NCBI GenBank assembly: GCA_900553265.1
Contig: USDD01000081.1
Span: 1 to 11,491, forward strand
Source of the DNA: an uncultured Eubacteriales bacterium
GTDB lineage: Bacteria > Bacillota > Clostridia > Christensenellales > Aristaeellaceae
Direction: 5' to 3'
DNA: 11,491 nt
Under the pieces are notes generated by a model. The model had not been told where the DNA came from and searched no databases. It saw nothing but the letters and a program-made list of their open reading frames with translations. Every line of letters starts with the position of its first letter. The stretch's first letter is position 1. A program made the translations under genes and the position numbers. Below are positions 1 through 5,317 of this stretch, piece by piece.

Positions 1-55
1 CATCTGACGAAAAATCCATTCGCCGGCCAACCGCCTCATTTGTGCGGTGTTACCC

Positions 56-84
56 TTGACATTTGCACCGGAGCGTGGTATAGT
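56..84 (+). promoter_or_regulatory. Sigma-A promoter of the first gene
   Basis: A perfect -35 box TTGACA (56-61) is separated by 17 bp from a -10 box TATAGT (79-84). This is close to the consensus for the housekeeping sigma factor. Transcription would begin about 7 bases downstream, leaving a short leader with the RBS at 100-104. Confidence 0.85.
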
Positions 85-113
85 CGGAAAAAGGCTATTG
101 GAGGTTCGTCAAC

Positions 114-569
114 GTGTATACGCAGCAGGATAAAAACGAAATTTCCCGGCGCATTCGCAAGTACAGCGTCATCACGGCGATTCTGGCCATCGCGCTGATC
201 GCGGTGGAGGTCGTCGGGCTGAAAATGCGCCTCGAGGCGCTGAGCATGATCGACTTTGCGCTGTTGTTCATGGCTGTGTTCTTCATGTGGAGCATGTATC
301 TCTGGCCGTGCATCCGCTACAGCGGCTTCCTCAAGGACATGTCCACCGGCCTTACCCGCGAGCTGACGGGCAGCATCGTCGAGGTCTCTGCACAGGAGGA
401 CTATCAGGACGGCGTGCGCGTTCTGCCGGTGCGCATTTTCCTGGACAAGGAGCAGGACGAGCGCATCGTCTATCTGGACGTGTCCAAGGCCGACCAGTTT
501 CCCGCCCCCGGCGCGAGGGTGCGCCTGAACTGCTTCGGCAGACACATCAAGGAAGCCGTGCCGGCATGA
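114..569 (+). CDS. Small two-helix membrane protein of unknown function
   Basis: A 151-residue protein that I do not recognise as a named family. The start is GTG, chosen because GGAGG at 100-104 sits 9 bases upstream and a strong promoter lies just before it. A basic N-terminus (residues 10-17) precedes two hydrophobic helices at about 17-36 and 44-66. The rest (about 74-147) is soluble and looks beta-rich, with alternating hydrophobic residues in stretches such as VRVLPVRIFLD and ERIVYLDVS, so a small beta-barrel domain is plausible. It should be an inner-membrane protein with a cytoplasmic C-terminal domain. It has its own promoter and terminator and is therefore a single-gene unit. The reading frame is well supported; the function is unknown. 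Confidence 0.8.
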   Translation: MYTQQDKNEISRRIRKYSVITAILAIALIAVEVVGLKMRLEALSMIDFALLFMAVFFMWSMYLWPCIRYSGFLKDMSTGLTRELTGSIVEVSAQEDYQDGVRVLPVRIFLDKEQDERIVYLDVSKADQFPAPGARVRLNCFGRHIKEAVPA

Positions 570-575
570 GAAAAC

Positions 576-613
576 GCCGTTCCCGCCAAGCGCGTGGGAG
601 CGGCTTTTCTTTT
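576..613 (+). terminator. Intrinsic terminator after the first gene
   Basis: The arms GCCGTTCCC (576-584) and GGGAGCGGC (596-604) pair with one G-U wobble and are followed directly by a T-rich run at 605-613. It begins 7 bases after the stop codon. Confidence 0.85.
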
Positions 614-622
614 GATGCAATG

Positions 623-651
623 TCGACAGAGCTTTGGCAGAGCGCTATGAT
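623..651 (+). promoter_or_regulatory. Sigma-A promoter in front of the broken flavin reductase gene
   Basis: TCGACA (623-628, five of six consensus bases) and TATGAT (646-651, five of six) are 17 bp apart. It appears intact although the gene it drives is truncated. Confidence 0.7.
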
Positions 652-673
652 GAGCAAAAAGGAGGGACGAACC

Positions 674-892
674 ATGCGCAGGGATATTGGAAAGAAACCG
701 TGGTTATATCCGCTGCCGGTGCTCATCATCGGCACCTGTGACGAAAACGGCGTGCCGGACGCGATGAACGCCGCCTGTGGCGGGATCTGCACCTCGAGCA
801 TGATCGAGTTCAGGGCTTTGGAATGCTTTCTGAGATTCCATCGTTTCAAGAATTTAAGCAAGCAGCCGATTGATTTATGCGCTGCGGTGTGA
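674..892 (+). pseudogene. Truncated flavin reductase / flavoredoxin-like gene, 5' end only
   Basis: A 72-codon reading frame whose first 45 or so residues look like the start of the flavin-reductase-like family (FMN-binding split barrel). The recognisable parts are an RDIGKKPWLYPLPVLIIGT opening, then DENGVPDAMNAA and GGI. Family members are usually about 180-200 residues, so more than half of the protein is missing. From about residue 46 the sequence (FRALECFLRFHRF and onward) no longer resembles the family and the DNA becomes AT-richer, which points to a deletion junction near 810. The usual W after MNAA is C here. The start is secure: AAGGAGGG at 659-666 lies 7 bases upstream and a good promoter sits before it. 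A truncated peptide may still be made, but it cannot form the complete fold. The family call rests on remembered family sequences. Confidence 0.65.
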
Positions 893-898
893 TAAAAT
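870..898 (+). promoter_or_regulatory. Extended -10 promoter at the end of the flavin reductase remnant
   Basis: TTGATT (870-875) and TAAAAT (893-898) are 17 bp apart, and TG at 890-891 gives an extended -10. It overlaps the last codons of the truncated gene. It could drive the small ORF at 978 and the methyltransferase at 1206, but a terminator-like hairpin lies immediately downstream. Confidence 0.55.
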
Positions 899-907
899 AA
901 AAGCGTG

Positions 908-929
908 AGCTGCCGGAAGGCGGTTTTTT
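908..929 (+). terminator. Terminator-like hairpin with a U-tract
   Basis: AGCTGCC (908-914) pairs with GGCGGTT (919-925) around a GGAA tetraloop, allowing G-U wobbles, and six T residues run from 924 to 929. It may end transcription from the truncated gene. Because it starts about 10 bases after the -10 box at 893-898, it could also act as an attenuator for that promoter. Confidence 0.55.
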
Positions 930-940
930 AAGGCATGCAA

Positions 941-956
941 GTTAGATAACTCTAAC
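941..956. promoter_or_regulatory. Perfect palindrome, possible DtxR-type metal-regulator operator
   Basis: GTTAGA (941-946) and TCTAAC (951-956) are exact inverted copies around TAAC. The core has the layout TTAG-N6-CTAA, the same spacing as the core of the DtxR/IdeR consensus box. The layout is seen directly; assignment to an iron or manganese regulator is inference, as no metal gene is intact nearby. Confidence 0.4.
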
Positions 957-977
957 ATGAAAGAGGGGACGCTGCGC

Positions 978-1118
978 ATGGAGGCGCTTTCGAAAAGGGA
1001 CTGCCGGCTGGGCGCGGAGGTCTCCGCACGGGATTTCGCGCTGAGCCGGTGCTCCGGCAGCGCGGGACTGCTGGTCTGGATGGCCGCTAACGCGATCTGG
1101 GCGCGGCGGCGCGCCTGA
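978..1118 (+). CDS. Small ORF of 46 codons, unrecognised, possibly a gene remnant
   Basis: An ORF starting at ATG 978 with AGGGG at 964-968, 9 bases upstream. An in-frame ATG at 957 is also possible but touches the palindrome at 941-956 and lacks an RBS. The product begins MEALSKRDCRLG and ends with a short hydrophobic stretch followed by WARRRA. I recognise no family. It lies between a candidate operator and a fragment resembling the start of a methyltransferase, within a region that already holds one broken gene, so it may be a remnant rather than a working gene. The stop is 18 bases before the GTG at 1137. Confidence 0.3.
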   Translation: MEALSKRDCRLGAEVSARDFALSRCSGSAGLLVWMAANAIWARRRA

Positions 1119-1136
1119 GGCAAGGGAGAAGGAACC

Positions 1137-1178
1137 GTGTCGTTTCTGGAAAACACCCGCAGGCCCGCGGGGCTGGGC
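1137..1178 (+). pseudogene. Possible 5' remnant of a second SAM methyltransferase
   Basis: From a GTG at 1137, preceded by the purine-rich run GGGAGAAGGA (1124-1133), the sequence reads VSFLENTRRPAGLG. This resembles the opening of a common clostridial class I SAM methyltransferase family (FLENT...P.G.GG). After 14 residues the resemblance stops and the frame runs without a stop into the start of the methyltransferase at 1206, which belongs to a different subgroup. I read it as a relic, though it could be a 23-residue N-terminal extension of the downstream protein. The match is from memory and covers few residues. Confidence 0.35.
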
Positions 1179-1205
1179 GTGAAACGAGAGAAGGGAAGGA
1201 TTACA

Positions 1206-2024
1206 ATGGTCAGGGAGATTTCCAAAGCGCAGAAGCAGATTCGAGTGGGCGCCCATGGCGAGGACTACGGCAGCTGGATGTCCAATCCCGTGTTTTACGC
1301 CTTCGGCGGCGGCATTGCGCTGGCGGCGGCGCTGGCCGTGCTGTCGTTTACCGCGTTCCACAGCGCCGTGCTGGGCGCAATCTTCATCGCCGCCATCGCC
1401 GTCCTGCTGGCGATGGTGGGCTGGATGGCGTGGATTCGCCGGCAGTACGCCTTCGGCAAGGGCGGCATGATGGAGCGGGTGCACCAGACGATTCTGAGCA
1501 ATCTCGACTTCGACGGCAGGGGCGAGCTGCTGGAGGTGGGCTGCGGCTCCGGCGCGCTGGCCATCCGCGCGGCGCTGACCTGGCGCACTGCGAAGGTCGT
1601 CGGTCTGGATTACTGGGGCGCGATGTACAACTATTCCAAAGAGGTCTGCGAGAAAAACGCCCGCTCCGAGGGCGTGGGCAGCCGCTGCGCCTTCGTCCGC
1701 GGCGACGCGAACAGGCTGGACTTCCCCGACGGGCGCTTCGACGCGGTGGTCAGCAACTACGTCTACCACAACATCATGGGCGCGGACAAGCACGCGCTGC
1801 TGCTGGAGAGCCTGCGGGTGCTGAAGAAGGGCGGCGTGTTCGTGCTGCACGACAACATGAAGCCGCAGATGTACGGCGACATGAACGCCTTTGCGCAGCA
1901 GCTCCGGGACATGGGCTTCGAGAAGGCGGAATATGTGCCGACCGCCGAGGCCATCTTCGGCTCAAGGCGCCGGGCGGCTCTGATGATGCTGGGCGATTCC
2001 GCCATGATCGTGGGCAGAAAGTAA
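1206..2024 (+). CDS. Membrane-anchored class I SAM-dependent methyltransferase
   Basis: A 272-residue protein. The N-terminus is hydrophilic (MVREISKAQKQIRVG), then two transmembrane helices lie at about 28-50 and 54-77. The rest is a Rossmann-type methyltransferase domain on the cytoplasmic side. SAM-binding motif I is LLEVGCGSG (108-116), an acidic residue at the end of strand 2 (D135 in VVGLDYW) should contact the ribose, DANRLDFPDGRFDAVVSN (167-184) covers motifs II-III, and LLESLRVLKKGGVFVLHD (199-216) is the post-III region. ATG 1206 is preferred because GGGAAGGA (1193-1200) is 5 bases upstream; an in-frame GTG at 1137 would add 23 residues resembling another family. The substrate cannot be told from sequence; the anchor suggests a lipid, quinone or membrane target. 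A strong terminator follows. Confidence 0.85.
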   Translation: MVREISKAQKQIRVGAHGEDYGSWMSNPVFYAFGGGIALAAALAVLSFTAFHSAVLGAIFIAAIAVLLAMVGWMAWIRRQYAFGKGGMMERVHQTILSNLDFDGRGELLEVGCGSGALAIRAALTWRTAKVVGLDYWGAMYNYSKEVCEKNARSEGVGSRCAFVRGDANRLDFPDGRFDAVVSNYVYHNIMGADKHALLLESLRVLKKGGVFVLHDNMKPQMYGDMNAFAQQLRDMGFEKAEYVPTAEAIFGSRRRAALMMLGDSAMIVGRK

Positions 2025-2053
2025 GGGAAAACCGCAGCGGAGGCGTGAACGCC

Positions 2054-2098
2054 CGCCGCAGGCTGGAAAGGGTTTCCTTCCGCCTGCGGCGATTTTTT
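2054..2098 (+). terminator. Strong intrinsic terminator after the methyltransferase
   Basis: Perfect 10-bp arms CGCCGCAGGC (2054-2063) and GCCTGCGGCG (2082-2091) enclose a second small stem, GGAAA (2065-2069) with TTTCC (2073-2077). Six T residues follow at 2093-2098. Confidence 0.9.
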
Positions 2099-2126
2099 AT
2101 TGGAAAGCCAATTCGGGCAAAACGGC

Positions 2127-2155
2127 TGGAAAGAACGCGCCGCGTGTGGTATACT
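2127..2155 (+). promoter_or_regulatory. Extended -10 promoter of the U32-like gene
   Basis: TATACT (2150-2155) has the extended element TG at 2147-2148. A weak -35 TGGAAA (2127-2132, four of six) is 17 bp upstream. It is the only good candidate between the terminator at 2054-2098 and the gene. Confidence 0.65.
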
Positions 2156-2192
2156 GTTGGGCAGTGTAATGGAAGGGAGGCGCGATCCGGAG

Positions 2193-3098
2193 ATGAACGA
2201 ACGCAGAATCGCTTATTACCATCTTCCCGGTCTGTTTGAGTTTTACGAGCTGTACCGCGCGTTTCTGCCGCTGTTTCGCGACCATCGGGAATACTTTTAC
2301 GACTGGTGCGCCATCGGCTCCGTTTACGGCGCGCCGGCGGACTGCCTCTGGGGCGGCGGGCGCGCGGGCTTCGGCGACTGCGATTCCCGGGCGGCGCTGG
2401 AGCTGATGCGCGAATACGGAATTTCCGCCCGGCTGACCTTCAGCAACTCCCTGCTGCGGGAGGAGCATCTCTCCGACGGAAAATGCAACGCGCTGTGCCG
2501 GATGCTCGCGGAGAGCGAGGGCCCGCAGAACGGCGTGATCGTCCACTCGGAGCTGCTGCTGAGTTACCTGAGGGACAGGTTCCCGCAGCTCTACTTTGTA
2601 TCCTCCACCACCAAGGTGCTGACGGAGTTTGCTCAGCTTCGGCGCGAGACGGAGCGGGACGAGTTCCGCTATGTCGTGCCGGATTTTCGCCTGAACCGGG
2701 CGCTGGACGAGCTTTCCGCGCTGCCGCAGCCGCTGAAGGACAAGCTGGAGTTTCTGTGCAACGAGTGCTGCTGGTTCGGCTGTCGGGATCGGAAGCGCTG
2801 CTACGAGGCCGTCAGTCGGAAGAACCTCGGCGAGGCCGGGGCGGAGCATCGCTGCGCCGCTCCGGACGCGGCGGGCGGCTATCGCTTCTCCAGGGCCATG
2901 GAGAACCCGGGCTTCATCGGAGTGGACGATATTCGGCGCGTCTATCTGCCCATGGGCTTTTCCCATTTCAAAATCGAGGGCCGGAGTCTGGGCAGCGCCC
3001 TGATTCTGGAATTCCTGCTCCACTATCTGACCAAACCGGAGCATCAGCTGCGGGTTCGGGAGGAAATCTATCTGGACAACGCGCTGGATCTGTTCTGA
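2193..3098 (+). CDS. Peptidase U32-like protein with a cysteine cluster, function unknown
   Basis: A 301-residue cytoplasmic protein with no signal peptide or membrane helix. Several segments recall the U32 peptidase / collagenase-like TIM-barrel family, whose better-known members modify RNA or take part in ubiquinone hydroxylation rather than cut peptides. These are GVIVHSELLLSYLRDRFP (114-131), an FVSSTTKV strand (135-142), and a C-terminal YLPMGFSHFKIEGR block (251-264). A cysteine group at C189, C192, C193, C197, C203 and C221 lies before the last block and could hold an iron-sulfur cluster. I chose ATG 2193 because GGGAGG (2175-2180) is upstream, although the 12-base gap is long; an in-frame ATG at 2169 has no RBS. 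The gene has its own promoter and terminator. The family link is distant; the reaction is unknown. Confidence 0.7.
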   Translation: MNERRIAYYHLPGLFEFYELYRAFLPLFRDHREYFYDWCAIGSVYGAPADCLWGGGRAGFGDCDSRAALELMREYGISARLTFSNSLLREEHLSDGKCNALCRMLAESEGPQNGVIVHSELLLSYLRDRFPQLYFVSSTTKVLTEFAQLRRETERDEFRYVVPDFRLNRALDELSALPQPLKDKLEFLCNECCWFGCRDRKRCYEAVSRKNLGEAGAEHRCAAPDAAGGYRFSRAMENPGFIGVDDIRRVYLPMGFSHFKIEGRSLGSALILEFLLHYLTKPEHQLRVREEIYLDNALDLF

Positions 3099-3131
3099 GC
3101 GCCGCGGCGATTTCGCGGCGCTTTTTTGTTT
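3099..3131 (+). terminator. Intrinsic terminator after the U32-like gene
   Basis: GCGCCGCG (3099-3106) and CGCGGCGC (3114-3121) form a perfect 8-bp stem that begins immediately after the stop codon, followed by six T residues (3122-3127) and a further T-rich run. Confidence 0.9.
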
Positions 3132-3162
3132 GCTTTTTGGAACGCAAATGTAAATCAGACGA

Positions 3163-3191
3163 TTGAAATTATCGCGTCAGTGTGGTATCAT
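3163..3191 (+). promoter_or_regulatory. Sigma-A promoter of the NSS transporter gene
   Basis: TTGAAA (3163-3168) and TATCAT (3186-3191) are 17 bp apart, with an additional TG at 3183-3184 giving an extended -10. Confidence 0.8.
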
Positions 3192-3229
3192 AAAAAACAG
3201 AGCATTATTTTGGAGAAAGAGGGATTGTT

Positions 3230-4609
3230 TTGCAGCGAGAAAAATTTGGTTCACGACTGGGGTTCATTCTGATTTCGGCGGGGTGCGCCATCGGTCTGGG
3301 AAATGTCTATCGTTTCCCCATCTGGTGCGGCGCGTACGGCGGCGGCATTTTCCTTTTGTTCTACGTGCTGTTCCTTTTGCTTCTGGGCATTCCGGTCATG
3401 ACGGCGGAGCTGTCCGTGGGCCGCGCGAGCCGCCGCAGCATCGCCACGTCCTTTGACGTTCTGGAGCGCAAGGGCCAGAAGTGGCACTGGATGAAGGTTC
3501 TGGGCGTGTTCGGCAACTACATGCTCATGATGTTCTACACGACCATCTCCGGCTGGTTCGTGGTGTATTTCTGCAAGTATCTGACGGGATCCATCATGGT
3601 CAGCACCACGGCGGAGCAGCTGGGCGGCGTGTTCGGCTCCATCGTGACCAATCCCGGTCTGAACATCGGCGTGACGGCGCTGGTCATTCTCACCTGCTTC
3701 GGCGTATGCGCCATGGGTCTGGAGAAGGGCGTGGAGCGCATCACGAAGGTGATGATGGTCATGCTGCTGGTGCTGATCCTCGGTCTGGGCATTTATGCCT
3801 GCACCCTGCCCGGCGCGGGCGCGGGCCTGAAGTTCTATCTGGTGCCCACGGTTCAGCCCCTGAAGGAGCACGGCGCGGGCACGGTGATTTCCGCCGCCAT
3901 GTCTCAGGCGTTCTTCACGCTTTCGCTGGGCATCGGCTCCATCGCCATCTTCGGCAGCTACATCGACAGGGAGCGCAGTCTCCTGGGCGAGACCTTCACC
4001 ATCGTCTCGCTGGATACCTTCGTGGCGCTCATGTCGGGTCTGGTGATCTTTCCGGCCTTCTTCACCTTCAATCCCGGCGCGACGGGCATCGGCGCAGAGC
4101 AGGCGGGCGCGGGCTTCCTGTTCACCACCCTGTCGTCCATCTTCAACAACATGGCCGGCGGCCGGATCATCGGCACGCTGTTCTTCCTCTTCATGGTGTT
4201 CGCGGCGCTCTCCACGGTCATCGCCGTCTTCGAAAACATCATGTCCTTCTGGCTGGAATGGACGAAGCTCAGGCGCTGGCAGATTGCCATAATCAACGTC
4301 GTTCTGCTCTTCGTCCTCACCATGCCTTTCATCTTCAGCAATGTGGGCGGCTTCTTCGCCGAGAAGATCTTCCTCGGCCGGAACTTCGGCGATTTCGAGG
4401 ACTTCCTCGTCTCCAACATGGCGCTGCCCATCGGCTCGCTGGTCTACATCCTCTTCTGCACCCAGCGCTTCGGCTGGGGCTGGAAGAACTACGAAGCCGA
4501 GGTCAACGCCGGCGCGGGCGCGAAAGTCCCCGCATGGATGCGCCCCTACATGACCTGCGTCCTCCCCATCATCATCGCCATCATCGTCGTCCTCTCCCTG
4601 GCAGGCTGA
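3230..4609 (+). CDS. Sodium-dependent transporter of the NSS (SNF) family
   Basis: A 459-residue polytopic membrane protein, the normal size for bacterial NSS transporters such as the amino-acid transporters MhsT and Tyt1. The signature in the unwound first helix, GCAIGLGNVYRFP (18-30), forms part of the sodium and substrate sites; the usual W before RFP is Y here. The sixth-helix block SQAFFTLSLGIGSIAIFGSY (225-244) matches the SxxQxFFxLSxGxG pattern. It should import an amino acid or related amine with sodium; the substrate cannot be predicted. The start is TTG at 3230, supported by GAGGG (3219-3223) 6 bases upstream and by the family's typical short N-terminus before GFILISAGCA. The last two codons and the stop lie in the left inverted repeat of the element at 4601-5246, and no conventional terminator follows. 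Confidence 0.92.
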   Translation: MQREKFGSRLGFILISAGCAIGLGNVYRFPIWCGAYGGGIFLLFYVLFLLLLGIPVMTAELSVGRASRRSIATSFDVLERKGQKWHWMKVLGVFGNYMLMMFYTTISGWFVVYFCKYLTGSIMVSTTAEQLGGVFGSIVTNPGLNIGVTALVILTCFGVCAMGLEKGVERITKVMMVMLLVLILGLGIYACTLPGAGAGLKFYLVPTVQPLKEHGAGTVISAAMSQAFFTLSLGIGSIAIFGSYIDRERSLLGETFTIVSLDTFVALMSGLVIFPAFFTFNPGATGIGAEQAGAGFLFTTLSSIFNNMAGGRIIGTLFFLFMVFAALSTVIAVFENIMSFWLEWTKLRRWQIAIINVVLLFVLTMPFIFSNVGGFFAEKIFLGRNFGDFEDFLVSNMALPIGSLVYILFCTQRFGWGWKNYEAEVNAGAGAKVPAWMRPYMTCVLPIIIAIIVVLSLAG

Positions 4610-4647
4610 GGCAAACTGAGTTTGCATCCAGCTGCTGCCGCGCATAA
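4601..4647 (+). repeat. Left inverted repeat of the element
   Basis: Matches the reverse complement of 5200-5246. It contains the hairpin GCAAAC-TGA-GTTTGC (4611-4625) and overlaps the last two codons and the TGA stop (4607-4609) of the transporter gene. Confidence 0.9.
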
Positions 4648-4762
4648 TTGACGACGGCGGCGCAGCCTTGGTGGCTGCTTGCCGTCTGGGGTGCGTTTCT
4701 ATTGGCGACGCAGCGGTATGTGACGGCGCGGCGGCGCGATGGTCGCGCCTTGCGCCTGAGAG
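4611..4762 (+). repeat. Tandem repeat unit 1 (152 bp)
   Basis: First of three head-to-tail units and the most divergent, differing from unit 2 at about 15 positions by eye. It contains three hairpins: GCAAAC/GTTTGC (4611-4625), a two-part stem GACGGC...GCAGCC / GGCTGC...GCCGTC (about 4653-4686), and GGCGCG-ATGGT-CGCGCC (4733-4749). Confidence 0.92.
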
Positions 4763-4914
4763 GCAGGCTGAGCCTGCACCCAATTGCTGCCGCGTTTAGG
4801 TGACGACGGCGGCGCAGCCATGGTGGCTGCTTGCCGTCTGGGGTGCGTTTCTATTGAGGACACAGCGGTATGTGACGGCGCGGCGGCGCGATGGTCGCGC
4901 CTTGCGCCTGAGAG
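4763..4914 (+). repeat. Tandem repeat unit 2 (152 bp)
   Basis: Same layout as unit 1, but the first hairpin is GCAGGC-TGA-GCCTGC (4763-4777), with matching changes on both arms. The third hairpin is at 4885-4901. It differs from unit 3 at about six positions. The length of 152 is not a multiple of three, so the array cannot keep one reading frame. Confidence 0.95.
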
Positions 4915-5066
4915 GCAGGCTGAGCCTGCACCCAATTGCTGCCGCGCTTAGGCGGCGACGGCTGCGCAGCCATGGTGGCTGCTTGCCGTCTGGGATGCGT
5001 TTCTATTGAGGACACAGCGGTATGTGACGGCGTGGCGGCGCGATGGTCGCGCCTTGCGCCTGAGAG
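4915..5066 (+). repeat. Tandem repeat unit 3 (152 bp)
   Basis: Nearly identical to unit 2. A fourth unit starts at 5067 but keeps only its first 8 bases (GCAGGCTG) before the sequence changes at 5075. The third hairpin is at 5037-5053. Confidence 0.95.
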
Positions 5067-5084
5067 GCAGGCTGGAAAGACGCA

Positions 5085-5119
5085 GTTCCTGACCGCTGGA
5101 ATCAGTGGCGGGCAGGAAC
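5085..5119. repeat. Long two-part hairpin next to the repeat array
   Basis: GTTCCTG (5085-5091) pairs with CAGGAAC (5113-5119), and inside it CCGCTG (5093-5098) pairs with CAGTGG (5103-5108) around a GAAT loop. There is no U-tract, so it is not a typical terminator. It is unlike the hairpins in the 152-bp units. Confidence 0.6.
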
Positions 5120-5159
5120 GTCAAATCTGTACGACGAAAACATGATAAGCAGCAGCGCA

Positions 5160-5194
5160 GGAGATTGCGCAGCCACTACGGCTGCACAATCTCC
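5160..5194. repeat. Hairpin of the degenerate inverted copy
   Basis: GGAGATTG (5160-5167) and GCAGCC (5169-5174) pair with GGCTGC (5180-5185) and CAATCTCC (5187-5194) around a 5-base loop. It corresponds to the second hairpin of the 152-bp units. The inner stem is conserved while the outer stem is replaced by a different but still complementary pair. Confidence 0.75.
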
Positions 5195-5199
5195 GTCGC

Positions 5200-5246
5200 T
5201 TATGCGCGGCAGCGAATGGATGCAAACTCAGTTTGCCTCAGTTTGC
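5200..5246 (-). repeat. Right inverted repeat of the element
   Basis: Inverted counterpart of 4601-4647. It ends in a direct 10-bp duplication, CTCAGTTTGC at 5227-5236 and 5237-5246; the left end shows the same doubling in diverged form. Confidence 0.9.
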
Positions 5247-5288
5247 AGACGGTTGGGACGGGAAAATGTATATTTGGGACGGAAGGGC

Positions 5289-5317
5289 TTTTCGGATGGG
5301 CGATTTCGTGTTACAAT
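5289..5317 (+). promoter_or_regulatory. Extended -10 promoter of the nfeD-floA operon
   Basis: TACAAT (5312-5317) is preceded by TG at 5309-5310, an extended -10. The -35 position (5289-5294, TTTTCG) is poor. Just upstream, TTGGGACGG occurs twice (5253-5261 and 5274-5282), 21 bp apart, and may bind a regulator. Confidence 0.55.

Larger units (their letters stand above)
4601..5246. mobile_element. Structured non-coding repeat element framed by 47-bp inverted repeats
   Basis: The ends 4601-4647 and 5200-5246 are inverted copies: 42 of 47 positions match by eye, including an uninterrupted 25-bp block (4606-4630 with 5217-5241) and a 14-bp block (4634-4647 with 5200-5213). Between them lie three tandem 152-bp units, a unique hairpin (5085-5119) and a degenerate inverted copy of the unit (about 5160-5246). 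It carries no credible gene, so if mobile it would be non-autonomous, like a MITE or REP-type element. I see no clear target-site duplication. It fills the gap of about 740 bases between the transporter and the nfeD-like gene. The repeats are certain; movement is inference. Confidence 0.6.

Noticed and set aside
2100..2192. An earlier start for the U32-like protein
   Set aside because: The added codons would cover the promoter at 2127-2155, with no RBS before the upstream ATGs.
3251..4783. A long open frame on the - strand opposite the NSS transporter
   Set aside because: Its product is dominated by H, D, E, A and R with no domain, as expected from the antisense of a GC-rich gene. The + strand encodes a clear transporter with family motifs.
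4800..5009. Open frames inside the 152-bp repeat units
   Set aside because: The unit length is not a multiple of three, the frames differ between copies, there is no RBS, and the sequence is explained by hairpin-forming repeats.
4611..5066. A CRISPR array
   Set aside because: The units are 152 bp and adjacent with no unique spacers; CRISPR repeats are about 23-50 bp with distinct spacers, and no cas gene is present.
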